This document shows, one piece after another, positions 24,401 to 37,239 of a DNA stretch of 64,000 nucleotides. The translations under genes were made by a program, and so were the position numbers. The notes beneath the pieces were generated by a model. It saw only the letters and a program-made list of their open reading frames with translations. It had not been told where the DNA came from and ran no database searches. The stretch's first letter is position 1; each line of letters starts with the position of its first letter. Source of the stretch: Whalleya microplaca (Eukaryota > Ascomycota > Sordariomycetes > Xylariales > Xylariaceae); the NCBI GenBank assembly GCA_022497155.1, contig MU385743.1, positions 434,001 through 498,000 on the forward strand, in the 5' to 3' direction.

Positions 24401-25971
24401 CCGGGGTTGAAGATCGGAGCTGTCCGATTGTTCTAGAAAAGCCGGTGGTAAGACGTCATGTTCAAGGCCGATTCGGCAGGTCAACCTATTGAAGGGGCGC
24501 GATGTCCAATTGCCAAGTTCCCAGGACGTTCGGATACCACTGCTAGAAACGGGATAGTGACATCTGCTGCAGTTCACCGAAGCCTATGAATGGAATTTGT
24601 CTCGTTGCAAATAGATGGGCGTACGGTCAAAATGCTCGCCATGGCGGGTTGTGATCGGTGTTTCGAATAGCGTCGTGTGTTCCGCGCAAACAATTCCCCA
24701 CGGGCGTTTAATAGCATTCGGCCGCACGATTGAACAATCTTACCTAGTCTATGATGTGTTGGGAGAGATTTCTCTGTTGGGCATGTGAAAGGCCGCCTCC
24801 AGCTCTCTTTATGATCATGTTATGTGTGTATAGGATTTGAGACCGACGGTGGCTTGGTTGGGGAATCAATGGTCGCTTCAGAAATAGATGCAACGTTGAT
24901 GTTGTCAGCCCGTCAGCCAGAGAGCGGCCCTGGTTCTGACGCTCGTCATCAACCACTGAAATCGGAAGGATATTGATGAATGACGCTGCAGCGACGCACA
25001 TACTTATGTCGACACCTGCATCCCCTAGTATGGTGTGGTTCACTTGAAATCCAGATAATCCAGATTATCCAGATCGAAGGGAGAGGCGTGCATTTATTAT
25101 ACCCAATATCCTGTCGGGCGCGTCAAAGTTTAGGTACCCGTCTGCTAGCTTAGGCCCATATGTAGCTGTCAACTCTGTTGTTTATTGGGGACGTGCAGGT
25201 ATGTAATATAGAGTTTTGGAGCCTGAGAGGATGGAGAGGATGCTTATTTCGTACGTATGAAAGATGTTCAGAATGATTAAAGGGGATAAGGGGGAGCTCT
25301 ACATAGGTACATCATGCCCACGGACAAGAAAAAACTCAGCCCCGTGCCCCCATCAGGCCCCACAAAACCCTGTCCTGTTGCCCTGTGAGAGGACTCAAGA
25401 GGAGGCCAGGAGGGTCCAGAGTCAGCGGATTGGGTCTTTCCTTCACAATTATGCGCGCCATTCGCTCTTTTGTTCAACCAACCCGGTGGCAGGTACCTTT
25501 GTACCCGGGAGGTAATACGAGGCCGTTTGTGCAGGACTCCATCTTTTCAATGTAACCACACTCCTTCTACACTCCCTCGTTCCTCCGTCTGCTTTCTTCT
25601 CATTCGTTTCTCTCGTTATTGCAGTCCCTGGAGTCAATCTCACCACCGCAAACCATCATTCGTTTATTTCCTTTGCCATTCCTCACTTTCGAGCCGTCTC
25701 CTACTTACCTACATACATACACCCGTACATCTTTCCACCTTCACTAGGACTACCCTTCTGCTGTCGCGTGCCCGTGTCCGTGTTTCCCGGTGCATCCTGC
25801 TCAAGAGTGGTAATCCTGTCACGGCCAATCCACGTGTCACAAATCCAAATTTGTTTGTCACCGGATACTCAAAAAGGAGAGGGGAGGACGTGGATATAAC
25901 CCTTTTAGTCAACCTCACCCTTCTTTCTTTTCGCCAATCGACGAAATAACCCGCTTCCTTGCATCGCCATC
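21471..25971. other. Long gene-poor stretch between giant gene and mucin-like gene
   Basis: From 21471 to about 22200 lies the GC-rich 5' region of the giant gene, with a GGCTG microsatellite near 21610-21645 and a 14-base A-run at about 22017. From 22.2 to 25.0 kb the DNA is AT-rich with TACCTAGGTA-like sequence at about 22660-22700 and no supportable gene. A 15-base direct repeat (aagtgaCtgacagct and aagtgaTtgacagct) sits at 23179 and 23211. The stretch 25540-25760 is pyrimidine-rich and is likely the promoter/leader of the mucin-like gene. Confidence 0.55.
25540..25760 (+). promoter_or_regulatory. Pyrimidine-rich promoter/leader of the mucin-like gene
   Basis: A CT-rich tract with many CTCC, TTCTCC and TTTCC runs precedes the mucin-like gene start by roughly 220-430 bases. 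Such tracts are common just upstream of transcription starts in filamentous fungi. An open frame across it (25470-25949) is low-complexity and is treated as leader, not gene. Confidence 0.4.
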
Positions 25972-26892
25972 ATGTATTCCACACGGTTAATCCGGCTGCT
26001 GATGGTGGCGCTCTCCATCCTCACCATCACCCAGGCCGCTTGGTTCGATGGACAGGTCTTCGGCAGAGGTGACAAAGAAATCGTTGAGAAGAGGCAAGAT
26101 ATTATCTCGAGCGCGGTGGACCGAGCTACCTCATCCGACGCCCCGTCTTCGACGGATGAGCCGGCATCCTCTGCTACGCAAGAATCAACGACAACCGACC
26201 AAGCGACAAGCGCGACTAACAACCCGACGACTGATAACACTACTCCCGCGCCCAGCACCACAACAGGCGCCGGCACGACTCGGACGAATCCGACTACTGC
26301 CACCCAAACTGATGGAACAACGACAGATGGAACTACTAAGGCATCGACTACTACTGGCAACACAACGCCTACTTCGACGAACGGAGGAACTAAGGCAACG
26401 TCTACTTCCCCCTCGGGAACGACCGACAGTGGCAATGGCAGCAGTGACGTGACCTCGGAGAGCCCAAGCACAACGCCGCAATCAGTTACCTCGACCACGG
26501 TCGTATTCTTCACCACCACCGACTCAAATGGACAACAGACTGTTGCCTCGTCCTCTTCACAGGTTGTCATGCCGGCGCCCACGCAAGACAGTGCCGAAAG
26601 CAGCAACTCGGGTCCAAGTAAACAGGCTAAGAATGTAATCATTGGTGTGTGCGTTGGTGTTGGTGGTGCCATCGTCCTTGGTGTCGCTGGACTGCTGTTC
26701 TGGAGACTGCGCAGTAAGAAGCGCAACCACGAGGAGAATGAGGAATTGGTCAGCTACGGCGATGGGTTCGCTGGCCCAGGTACTGCAGAGAAGAGCGATG
26801 CTGGTACTACCAACCCCAGCCGAAGCCCATTCCAAAGCACTCTCGAGAGCTACCACGCGCCAACGCAAACAAACGCAGCCTCCAACTTCTAA
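25972..26892 (+). CDS. Mucin-like single-pass membrane protein, cell-wall-sensor type (306 aa)
   Basis: An intronless gene for a type I membrane protein. Residues 1-22 form a signal peptide ending ITQAAW. Residues about 40-215 are Ser/Thr-rich (TTT, STT, TSTS runs), a typical O-mannosylated stalk. A single transmembrane helix follows (NVIIGVCVGVGGAIVLGVAGLLFW, about residues 222-245, written here in two parts: NVIIGVCVGVGG then AIVLGVAGLLFW), then a basic stop-transfer stretch RLRSKKR and a short cytoplasmic tail of about 60 residues. This plan matches fungal Mid2/Wsc-like cell-wall stress sensors, although no WSC cysteine domain is present. A ligand or pathway cannot be assigned from sequence. 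The ATG at 25972 is in good context (CGCCATCATG). Confidence 0.8.
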   Translation: MYSTRLIRLLMVALSILTITQAAWFDGQVFGRGDKEIVEKRQDIISSAVDRATSSDAPSSTDEPASSATQESTTTDQATSATNNPTTDNTTPAPSTTTGAGTTRTNPTTATQTDGTTTDGTTKASTTTGNTTPTSTNGGTKATSTSPSGTTDSGNGSSDVTSESPSTTPQSVTSTTVVFFTTTDSNGQQTVASSSSQVVMPAPTQDSAESSNSGPSKQAKNVIIGVCVGVGGAIVLGVAGLLFWRLRSKKRNHEENEELVSYGDGFAGPGTAEKSDAGTTNPSRSPFQSTLESYHAPTQTNAASNF

Positions 26893-27988
26893 AGGTTGAC
26901 AGGCTGATACTCACCTCAATCCCATCACGTCTAGACTACAGTGTTACTGGTCTTATGGCGTTCATCTGCCTACCGGCGTCGGAGTTGAGGAAATCCTTTA
27001 CTTTGCATGGCATCCATCATCAATATTATAAAGGCGGCTGGCTAAGGATAGAAAATTCCCACATTATGCGACGACGTGCTAGGAGGCAACCCGAGTTGTC
27101 TGCCGGAGACTGCGAGGAAGTGATGCAGTACTCATACATACGAGCAGATCAACACGAAGGAAGTCGGGAAAATGGGGTTTGGTCTACGTGATCCAAGCGG
27201 GAGAGAGAAACATCTTTGCATATAGCTTGATAATAACCAGATTCCTTCGATTCTGTCTGTTCAATATTAAAATAGTAAAAAATACCCAGCGAAATTTCAG
27301 GTTCTCCTTTGTTATTATTGCATCATCCGTCCAAGAGCTGAAAATAGGCTCGAACCTTATCTTTACTTACTCATGTTCACAGCGGGACGATCCGCCTGAG
27401 TTACCGGCACGCAGGTAAGGTTTCGGTCTACGTGAGCATCTATCATGCGTCAGGAACGTCCTCTACCAGGACTGCATAAACGTCAACTTAGAGTTCAAGG
27501 AACTGCACATCCTCCACGGCTAGCGCGCGATTCACGAATCATGTTCAACGCAGAGTGGATTCAAAGTACGATGAGATCTACCTAATATTGATGTCCTTTC
27601 TTATCGTCGATTTGCCAGAGTGAAGAAGTTCCTTTCGGTCTGTTTTGCCAGTCAGTTGAGATGGCCGGTTGAGTGGGCGGGCGGTCGTCTCAGGATGGTT
27701 TCAGCACCCACGCCCGGTCGTCCAATGACTTGCAGCGCAGCCTCCGTGTTTCAGCGGCCAAGGGTACGCTGTGTATGAAGCATTTTTTAGGATTGAAGGT
27801 GGCTAGATCTGGGGCCATCGATGAATCTTACTTTTTTGTGTCTCTCATTTTTCGTCGTTGAAGGATTTATAGTGGCGCCAGTTGTGTCGCCTCGAAGTTA
27901 CACGCTTGAGATTAATTCAATACTCAATCCTAGCTGCGCTACCTATCACTGCAGGTGCCACCGAGAGCACTACATCAACGAGATCATC
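26893..27988. other. Intergenic
   Basis: The 3' flank of the mucin-like gene followed by the promoter side of the small secreted protein gene. Open frames here are short and unconvincing. A sequence resembling a tRNA B box on the minus strand near 27344 was examined and rejected. Confidence 0.55.
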
Positions 27989-28812
27989 ATGAGGTGTCGG
28001 GTCTCTGCGTCGCGGTCCCTGTTCGTGGGACTCCTCGTTGCGGGGGCATGGGCGGGCGAGATGGTGGAGGAGATGCAGCGGGATTTCAAAATGGGCGTGT
28101 TCCCCAGGCAACAAGACGGGACTCAGGCGCAGTCGCCTTTGAATCTCCAGGTCCGTCGTGATCACCTCGGAGTTTGAATAGTTGCATTCGTCTAGGTAGC
28201 TGACTTATACCTACCGTATAGCCGTTCACGGGGGCCGTAGGCAACATAGCAGCGCCGGCAGTAAGTTCCAAGCTTGACGACACCTATGACAGGCGATCTT
28301 CACAACAGGTGGCTGACTCGATCGATGGTGTAGATACAGAAAGGCGACAATCCAGAACGGCCGTTCCAAGTCCAAGGGACTGATCAAACAGAGGACTTAG
28401 TAAGCGCCTCCCCTCAACGTCCCTGAGTCTGGACCAATACCTCGGCCAGAAGACGAGCTTCGAATGCCGTCCGCAGAGCAAGAGTCCTGATCAAGCAAGC
28501 TTACGCTTCCCAATAGGACACATTCGCAAACGCGGGCAACAAAGCCTGCGATTTCCAGTTCCAAGATTGCCAGAAGCAGGCGAACGAGCCTTCGCAGACG
28601 GCGTTCGATGTCGGCTCGTGTGATGATCAGAACTGTAAGCAAGCCCGATATTGCCCCAGAAGCAGGCAGCATACCTGCACATGCTTGATCGTGGGAAGTA
28701 GTGTGTACTGACATTGTTGGCAGCTAAATGCAAGCAAGCAGTGGAGACGGCGACGGCGACCTCCTTCCGGGACCCCACGACTACAATAGACGATTTTGTT
28801 ATTTTCTGTTAG
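27989..28812 (+). CDS. Small secreted cysteine-containing protein (157 aa, 5 exons)
   Basis: A gene hidden by its short exons: 27989-28150, 28222-28260, 28334-28399, 28517-28634 and 28724-28812. All phases agree and the frame closes at TAG. The protein begins with a signal peptide (MRCRVSASRSLFVGLLVAGAWA), then a linker with VFPRQQDG that could be a processing site, and a compact C-terminal domain with cysteines in KACDFQ, QDCQKQ, GSCDDQ and SKCKQA plus a terminal Cys. The pattern ACD...DC...SCD.QN..C resembles a four-cysteine motif seen in many Sordariomycete secreted proteins of unknown function. It may act in the extracellular space; no activity can be assigned. Confidence 0.7.
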
Positions 28813-29922
28813 TATTGGGTTAGGGAATGAGGCAAGAGGCGGCAGTCTAGGCCTATTAAGCTAGAAAGGCTTAAGAATTGCTACGAATATTTATATGCCG
28901 AGGTGACGCGTCGAGTTACGATATCATGGAGTTTGGGGTTGGGGAACGGAAGCCATAGTTTTTGTATAATTCGGCTGCCTAGTTAATGAGCAACATGTGT
29001 CAATAGTCATAGTGATCGGTGTACATCTTCAGTTATTCTATCAAACCTTCATATTGCTAGTGTAGGCTCGACTTCCTCATTAGTCACAAGCCAATGACGC
29101 AGTGTCGTTCGCTGCACTTAGACAGTAAACTTATATTCCCCAAATGCTTAGCTTCATGAGAGGTAGGTACGATGATACAAAATCCACTAGACATTAGAGG
29201 CGTAGGTTAAAACGAGGTCAGATGCACATGCAAGGAATGTATAAAAAATGCAAAAACCCGAAGATCTTCATAGTACAAATATACTACCCTATGACAACGT
29301 AGAGGCTTCCATATCTGCATGACCAGTCGCTCTACTCAGCATCGGATCTCACATCAATCGCCCATATGTACGTGATGAATCACACCAGCATGTATGATAA
29401 AACGTCGAGTTTTCCTATTAAATGTACACAAACGCACAAGGTCGGTCCGGTCCGGTCCACCGCACTGAATCAGCCTGTACGCCGAAGTCAGACATCAAGA
29501 AAGACTAGATAAACTCTCGTTCTTTCTCTCACCCTCTCTCTCAACCGGAACAACCATCAACCAGCCAACCAACGCCCCTCCCCTCTGTAGTAGTACCCAG
29601 TCATATCATCATGAAGCCGCCCGAAATTCAACTCAACGCGAAAATGCTCTGTGTGTGACAACAACCACAACAACCCCCGAAGAGAAGTCATTACGTTCCA
29701 GCCCTATCCAGACAGATAACAGATGTTAAAAAAAGACCATCACCCCCTCTCATCCTCTGCTAGAACAAAAAGAAACACGTTGGGTTGGGTTGCTTGCAGT
29801 CATGTGTGTGACAGAGCTATGTGATGTGTGGCGAAGAACATCGTGGCGCGGCTCGTCTATTTTAGTACATCCCGATAAACAATGTTGTCCTCTCCCATCC
29901 CTTTCTTTCTACTCCACCAGAC
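28813..29922. other. Intergenic, two 3' flanks
   Basis: Lies between the converging ends of the small secreted protein gene and the NIMA kinase gene. No supportable open frame. A CT-rich segment is seen near 29520-29590. The reverse strand close to 29923 is the kinase 3' UTR. Confidence 0.6.
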
Positions 29923-32272
29923 TTAGACCCGTCCTATGGGCTTCTTACGCACCAAGAACGGGCTCGGCATCTCATCTCTCTCCGGGTCCCAGACAGCCGG
30001 GCTATCAAAGCCAGCAGCGGCGCGATCCGCAACGCGGTCCTTGAACGTGCGCTTGGGACTAACATTCGCACTGGCGTTCTCGGACTGCGGGGCTGGCGGG
30101 CGACCGCCCGCGCGCGCCTGCTGCAGCTCGATGAGCGTGCGGCCCTTGATGTTGACGTTGTTCTTGGCCACGAGCTTGGCCTGCGGCTGCGGCTGCTGGT
30201 CCGCCGCGTCCTTCGTCTTGCTGCTCAGCGACGACTTGCGCTGCAGACCGCCGCCGACGCCCGGGCCGTTGTTCTCCGAGCACGCCGCCGCGCCGCCGGC
30301 CCCCATCAGGTTCGCCGCCGACGGGATCTTGCTAAGACGCCGGTTCGGCGAGTTGCCGCGCTCACGCAGCGCGCCGTTGCTACCTTGCGCGCGCACCTGC
30401 AGATCCGGGACTGAGGCTGCCGGGGGCAGAGAGGGGACGGGCTTGGTGTTGGCCATTGAATTCTGCGTCTTAAGACGGTTGGCGGGGGCCGTTTTCGTGG
30501 CCGTGAGGATTGGCCGTTGGGGGCCGAAGGGATTCTTGTTAGAGCGAGGCGGACGTGTGGGAGACGGTATGACGGGTGTGTCGTCGTCATCCTCAGACTC
30601 TGACAACACAGGGTCTTCATCCCGAGCCTTCTTCCATCGGGCTTCGTCAGCGCACTCGTCGAAGATGGACGGCTTGTTGGCGGTAGGCGCCTTGGTGGCG
30701 TTGTTGCGCCGGGGTGATAGGGACAGCGATGCAATTGCTGCGGGTGAGGGTGATGCCATGTCGAGGTCCATGGGTGTTCCGAAGTTGCGCTCGAACATAG
30801 TCTGCGCACGACCAAACGGCGCGCGCGAGCTTTTCTTCATAGGATGTGAATCCTCAGGCGAGTCAATTGATAACTCGGTAAGATCTGTAGTAGACGGGAA
30901 TTCGCCCTCAGTGCTAGTGCTGGCGCCCGCGATAGAGTGCGGGAAGTCTGATTTCGCTAGAGATGACGCCAAGTCTTGGGTCTCGATACCGCCAAATGTG
31001 ACGGACTTTTTCTGTAACTCTTCTTGAACTCGCGATTCAACCTCCCCTTCAAAACGTCTTTGGAGTTGTTCTATTTCCTCGTTGACTAGGCGATCAATTT
31101 CTAATCGCGCCTTGACTTCCCATTCCCTTCGAACTGAAGATTCAGTTTCTTGTCGGAAGTATACCTTGTCAGCCTCAATGCTGGCTAGCTTGTCTTCAGC
31201 TTGTTTCAACTTTGCGTTGAGCGCCTCCAATTTCCTCTTCAACAAGCTGTTCACATCCAGAGCTTCTCGCTCTTTGCGCATTAATCGTACAACAGGGAGG
31301 TTGAGCAGTGTAGCAGTATCCGGTCGTATGTCAGGGTTAACCTTCAAACAGTCTTTGATTACGGCCATAAGCTCCGCCGAATACACTCTAGGTAACGGTG
31401 CGACCTTTCCTTCCTTGATCTTCTGAACGAGCTGGAAGTGCGATTTCGCATTGAAAGGGGGTTCCCGTGCGCAGAGCTCGTACATGATGCAGCCCAACGA
31501 CCAGATGTCGGATTTCAGTGTATACCTTTCTGCAGCACATATCTCGGGAGACATATAGAACGGCGTGCCTACATACGTGGAGGCAAAATCGTGTGATTGG
31601 ATCATCTTGGATAGACCGAAATCACCAAGCTTGACAGAGTTATCTTCTCCGAGGAATACTAGTCATAATTAGCATGTGTACACGAGATTTCGGTATCCAA
31701 CTTACCATTCTCCGGTTTCAGGTCTCGGTGCAGAATGGTTACAACACTGGACGGTGCCTTGGGTTTTGTTATAGTGCCGAGTCCCAAGACATTCTTTCCA
31801 ACATCAGGCGGATCAAGACCATAATGACATCGGTACAGGGCGGTAACCAGTTGCGCGAAGATACTCCAGACAAAACCCTCTTCGGCATACTCATTTCTCT
31901 GGGTGAGGCCCCGAATTACTTGGCCAAGATCTCCATTGCCGCAGTATTCCATGTACAGGTATAAGTCTTGAGATTGCTTGAGATGTTCCCGGTGGTAATA
32001 GCCAACGATGTTGGGATGGCGAAGGTGTGAGAGGATATGGAATTCGGCATGTAATTGTTCACGCTCCTTTTGCGACATCTTCAAGTAGCTGATCTCTTTC
32101 CGGCAGAGAACCATGCCATCGAGCTTTCTTCTGACCTTTCGGATGACTCCAAAGGAGCCATGGCCTGTGTTCCCAAGCAATAATCAGCATCAGACTGTAG
32201 TGCAAGTAAGCCATTCCAATCTTGTGAACACATACCAATCTTCTCCAACACTTCATACTCTGATTCCGCCAT
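29923..32272 (-). CDS. nimA: NIMA-family mitotic Ser/Thr kinase (743 aa)
   Basis: An orthologue-type match to the NIMA/NEK2 kinase that promotes mitotic entry, chromatin condensation and nuclear-pore opening in fungi. Exons on the minus strand are 32272-32236, 32164-31706 and 31658-29923, with the glycine loop GHGSFG and the HRDLKPEN/V junction restored across introns. Visible kinase elements: the lysine in LCRKEISY, catalytic HRDLKPEN at residues 158-165, DFG at 178-180, and activation segment YVGTPFYMSPE. The insert before HRD (DPPDVGKNVLGLG) is characteristic of fungal NIMA. Behind the kinase domain lies a coiled coil (LLKRKLEALNAKLKQAEDKL), then a long Ser/Pro-rich regulatory tail. Length is close to Aspergillus NIMA. 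It shares a 0.65-kb promoter with the BTB gene. Confidence 0.93.
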
Positions 32273-32920
32273 GGTGAATTGGATGCAGGGCACTCTCTAG
32301 GTTTAGCGATTGCTATGCCATAAACAGAGGATGATAGGAGAAAAGAAAGTGGTGGGAAAACTGTTTCCAGCAATAAGTAATGGATGTTGAGGAGCAAGCT
32401 TTTTTAGTTGAGCAAATTGAACATCAGAAACAGCTGTGAGAAAATGCACAAAGTGTAGTAGTTTGAGTGTACAAGGTACTAGAAATTGTAGCTGAAGTTA
32501 ACTGTAGCCCTGGTTCCAGCTTCTTTGATCAACAAACCTCCGGTGACCACAGCAACTGCTAGCACCAGGTGGGACAAACCCGCCAGCCAGCAACCAATTA
32601 GGCTTAGCGTATCTGCAGATGCAACGACGTTATGTGCCCCTAGGTTAGGTAGGCATGCAGGCACGAAGCGAGGCTCTTATCGATAACATCTATTGATATA
32701 TTGACTCCATCATCCGATATCGCCACTTCTCTCGTCCCTCCGATGATGACATACAGCATTACGCCGACTAGCCAATCAATGGCTCTCATGCAAAAGCCCT
32801 CCCCTAGCTGGCGTCGGGTTTATCGGACTGACAACTTACCAGAAACTTCACCCGCCATCGCTGTGGTGAAAGTTGGCGATTATCATCGTGGACCTTTCAT
32901 TATTGGTCATTTAATTTACC
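32273..32920. promoter_or_regulatory. Divergent promoter between nimA-type kinase and ankyrin/BTB gene
   Basis: A 648-base gap between two outward-pointing start codons, so both promoters lie here. No TATA box is obvious on either side. I see no specific regulator site that I can defend. Confidence 0.5.
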
Positions 32921-34911
32921 ATGGTTCTTCGCAAGCACGAACTGGAAACGAAATTAAAAGATGACCTCGAGTTAGTCAAGAGTGGAGTGCTCCGGGAGGA
33001 GAACCCACTCGATCTAAGCAGTGAATTTAATGAGCTTCTAGAAGCTTGCCGGCGAGGCGACCTGAAGCGAACTCAGGAGTTGATCTCGGCTGGCGTGAAT
33101 CTGAATGGCAAGGACAGCTTTGACTACACTCCACTGATTGTCGTGAGTAGAACTCATTCGCCTACAAAAAGACTCGAGGTGGTTAACCATCGTCTCAGGC
33201 AAGTTTATGTGGGCATTATGAGCTAGTTGAGCTGTTACTAGAGTCTGGTGCATCGGCAGAGCGAGACACTTTTCAGGGTGAACGATGCATCTACAATGCC
33301 TTAAACGACAAAATCCGGAATCTACTATTGAAATATGACTACTCCAAGTCTACAGATCCATTGCAGCCCTGGGCTGCTCATATCAGCGCTTTACTCACTA
33401 GAGATACCCCAAAGACCTCTGATATCGTGCTGATAGATGCATTCAAGACGTTCGAGCTTCACAAATTCCTCCTTTCTGCTAGGTCTCCCTACTTCCAGAA
33501 GAAACTTGCAGAAGCACCAGACACTGCAACATGGAGGCTACCTCAATCGATCCCAACTGAGTCCTTCCAGGTTGTCTTACAATATTTGTATCTGGGTGAT
33601 ATCCCAAGGGATTTAGCCGATACTCGAAGTGCTAGCACAGAGGAAGAGATCTTAACTGGTGTTGATAAGATTAGCAAGCAGTTGGAGATTGACAAGCTTT
33701 GGGAAGCTATCCTCTCGGGTAACGATCGACGGCTGGCGAGGCAAAGGCACCAAGACGAGGTCAATCGAGCCCAGCAACAAATTCAGGATTTTTTTCAGGA
33801 AAAGGTGCTCGGACACAAAATGTTTGTCGACATTCGGAAGGTCAATGAGGTCAAATGGCCTCATGACAACTCCATATTTGCTGATTGTCTACTACGGGCT
33901 GATGAAGAAGGAGACGAAGAAGACGAGGGCCCCGAAAGGCAGGAGTCAAATGGAATTCCAATCGGTCCTGGTGCCGGGACGCGGCAACAGAATGGGGTAC
34001 TTAAGAAAGTTAGGAGGTCGATCATTTATCCGGTACACAAGGCGATGCTCATACGCTCACCATATTTTGAGACCATGTTCTCGAGCCAGTTTCTCGAAGC
34101 TCAGAAATCGGAATATCTTCACATAATCAAAGTGGACTGCCTACCAGAGGTGCTCGAAATCATTCTAACGTTTCTCTATACCGAGAGGGTCGAATGTCCA
34201 CTCGAACTTGGTCTAGATCTGCTCTATGTGTCCGATATGCTATTCCTCGACAAATTGAAAACCAAAGCTGCAGTTGCCATCAGCACTCTCGGTAGCGGCA
34301 ACAACAATGTCTTGATTGATCGGACGCACACTCATGGAGACGATGCAGTCGATGTTGAGGTTGAGCCTATTAATGTATACGACGTTATACACGCCGCCTG
34401 GGATCTGCGAGTGCAGCGACTGGAAGAATTCGCTGCTCGTTACCTGGCGTACCGCCTCGAAGATTATATAGATGAAGAGGAATTTGCCGAGCTCATCCAG
34501 GAAAGTGCTTCGAGGCTCAAAACTAGAGAGGAGACAGACACGATTGAACTTCTAGATGATATTCGGTATTATTTATCTGAGCGCTTCAGGCTGCGGTTCG
34601 AAGATGCCGGTCTGGACGAGATGATGGATGAGAACGGCGAGATCAGTGCCACAGCAGTCGAGGTATTGAACTCTGAGGCGAATGCGGTTACTGCTGCAGA
34701 TGTCACTGCGGATGGAAGCCTAGAGTTGAAGAATGCCGAGGCCGTCCCCGCTACAGAAGTCTTGGTAGAGGATCTGACTAGCACAACCGGTGTGGTCAGA
34801 ACTCTTGATGGAGACCTCGTTGATGATGAATTCGCATCCGACGCAGTGAATTATCAACTCTTGCTGCAGAAGATTGATACCATGCTAGACAAGCTTAAAC
34901 TAGACGCTTAG
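32921..34911 (+). CDS. Ankyrin-repeat protein with two BTB/POZ domains (644 aa)
   Basis: Exons 32921-33142 and 33199-34911, split inside an ankyrin repeat that is restored as DYTPLIV|ASLCGHYELVELLL. The N-terminus holds one to two ankyrin repeats (about residues 35-110). A first BTB/POZ domain follows (SDIVLIDAFKTFELHKFLL, about 148-245) and a second (PVHKAMLIRSPYFETMF, about 280-415), separated by a helical linker. The C-terminal part is acidic. The arrangement matches fungal proteins related to yeast YIL001W and fission yeast Btb3, thought to be Cullin-3-type ubiquitin ligase adaptors. Substrates are unknown. The ATG has a good context (TTTACCATGG). Confidence 0.87.
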
Positions 34912-37239
34912 AATATCAAAACAATAGAATACATGGATAAAGATTAACGCACATGATGACGCTGGGGTCCTTAGAGTTGCACATCTGTTAAGGCTAGTTA
35001 TATTAGAGTAAACAAAATAATCAATGAGGGTATGAATGTATACCGTGGAGACGTGGCCATTGTAGCGGCCCTCGAACTTACTGCGTGAACCATATATAGC
35101 ATGCCTAATTGGATGAATGATGATCGATATCCGTTCGGACAGCAACCAATGTGTAAAGTCACGTCCAACCCCAGACACGATATATTCCTAACTGGATCCT
35201 CCATCCTTGTTACCCCTTATTTAGCCAACCCATTATTTTCCATAACAGCGAATATTTGTAGAACGGTTTGTGGCTGTCGATGGCCAAGTTATGCTCTGCT
35301 GGTCGAGCTGAACTTTCGAGGCACATTGGCTCGGTCAAACAGGTTACCCGTTCCTGGACTTTATACTTAGCTTCGCACAGACTCTTACCGATGAACTTAC
35401 TATTCACTTCATATCTGAGTTCAGCTAGGGGCCATCAGGACCTTTAGTCAGGGATACAAACCTTTTCTCCCTTTAAGCTTATTACAACCTCGCCTCTGTA
35501 ATGAAATCAGTCACTGCTGATTCTTCCAGTATGATCTGCTACACATATCTTGCTCCCTAGTAGCACGCAGTCGTAGTCGAGGTGTCGCCCAGAATCCGAA
35601 TATGCTTACGGCAGCACGATCCCAACACTGAACAACCAAGACCGGAATTTGATGAGTGGCAAGATCATGCTGTAGGAGAGGAAATCGGATTTCTGGAATG
35701 TTTGGTCGATTATGTTTGTCTTACAGGATTGAAATCCTTGTTAGAATGGTCTCGTTCTTATGGTTGCTTCGGAGGATGGCGGCTTGGAACTATTGCTTGC
35801 CCAGAGAATGTTCTGACAGTAACCGATCGATGAATCTAAACCGCAGTACTGCAATGAGTATCCGAGAGGGAATATCCCAGACGGATGTTGTGATCTCCGT
35901 TCGTTGTATTTCCTTGATTTTCAAGGAAAGCCATCGAGCCAACCTGACTGATATCTTACGCTGAGGCTGGAAGTCCAATATCCGACTATTCTTACTCATC
36001 TCCATTCCACTTCCTACTATTAAGAGATTGTTATCGATGTATGGGAACCTATAATCCTATCTCGTAGGTTTGGAATATAGGGTCGAGAGTTCGTGTTGCC
36101 GATAGGCGCAAGTGATTTGTTGGAATTCAGGGGCTCGAGCGATTCGGAGGACAAACGTAACTAGCGTCTCAGTCGGCGTGTGGGCACGATGTTCGAGTCT
36201 ATGGTGTATCTATGCCGATTCAGCTCGTGAATATGCTCGGAGTCTCCGTGGAGTATCGGTCTATCGTGGGATTGCTTGGGTGTTTTCCTACGTGTTGGGG
36301 CACAGAGTCAACAGAAAAAGGGGTAAAGTACTCCATTCTCTTCAGAGATGACAGAATTGTTAGTGTATGTCTAATTTTGAAGATACAGACCTTGTGTCGC
36401 TGAGATGAAGATCGGAAAGGGCCTTGGAAGTCGTTTCCTATAGACTCGATGGTAGGCGCGTTACAGCTCAGCAACGCCATCAGGTAGTGACTTCTTCATC
36501 TCTCTCGAAGTTTTAAGATGGATGATTATTCCATTAACACGGTATTTCGGGAGTTTTGAGCGTGTCGCTGAGGCTGACACCCCGAGAACTTTGACCAAAG
36601 TCGTTGAGTCCTGCCAGCCCAGGCTCACCCCAGCCAGCTACGCGCTCATCACTATGCACGAAAATATCATCACCGATCGATTCCTAGTGTCTCAACCACT
36701 CAATATACAAGACTTCATACAGTTTTAGCTACGCGCTGGTGTGGAAAGCTCGATTGTTCTAAGTCTAGATCCCGTCGAGACGTCCCTCGCAGCCCCCGAG
36801 CGACACCCATGGGCAGTTTTTCATCGATCCCTCGACGACCACAACAGATACCTTCACAAAACTTTCACAATCAGCTCAACTACCCCATAGCTACATTATA
36901 GTTCAAGGTCTATTATACAATACTTAATACGCGCTGTTCTACTGCTTCGTGGGCGTATTCTCCTCCTCAGATCCGCTTACGTAAATACCCTTAAAAGTGA
37001 CATTGTACATCCTTCTAGGCCACTTAGTGACGAATCCAAAATGAAAGAAGGCCGCTTAGGTGCTACTCGATCATGCTTCTATTCAGTCTTATTGACTTAT
37101 CACAGTTGAATTCGACCCACTGTTTGGCTGGACTATTTAAGGATTCTTCTATGTCCTGGTATTCCTCTCTTCTCCCTTTCCTCTACACCCCGCTCCGCTT
37201 CCCCTCGCCTATCTACTTGCTCTTGCTCTAGCTTTTGCT
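34912..37239. other. Intergenic
   Basis: About 2.3 kb without a supportable gene. Open frames at 35582-35833, 35656-35964 and 36112-36351 overlap in different frames, have no recognisable domain and are not bracketed by convincing splice signals. From about 37150 the DNA becomes pyrimidine-rich, which probably marks the promoter of the tail-anchored protein gene. Confidence 0.5.

Noticed and set aside
27335..27420. tRNA-like signal on the minus strand (GGTTCGAGCC, with TAACTCAGGCGG upstream)
   Set aside because: The B-box match is good and the A-box is near, but the acceptor arm does not pair and the T-stem has a mismatch, so no cloverleaf forms.
29936..31027. Open frame of 363 codons on the plus strand
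   Set aside because: It is the antisense of the nimA-type kinase tail. Kinase motifs, intron phases and length support the minus-strand gene; the opposite frame is open because of GC-rich codon bias.
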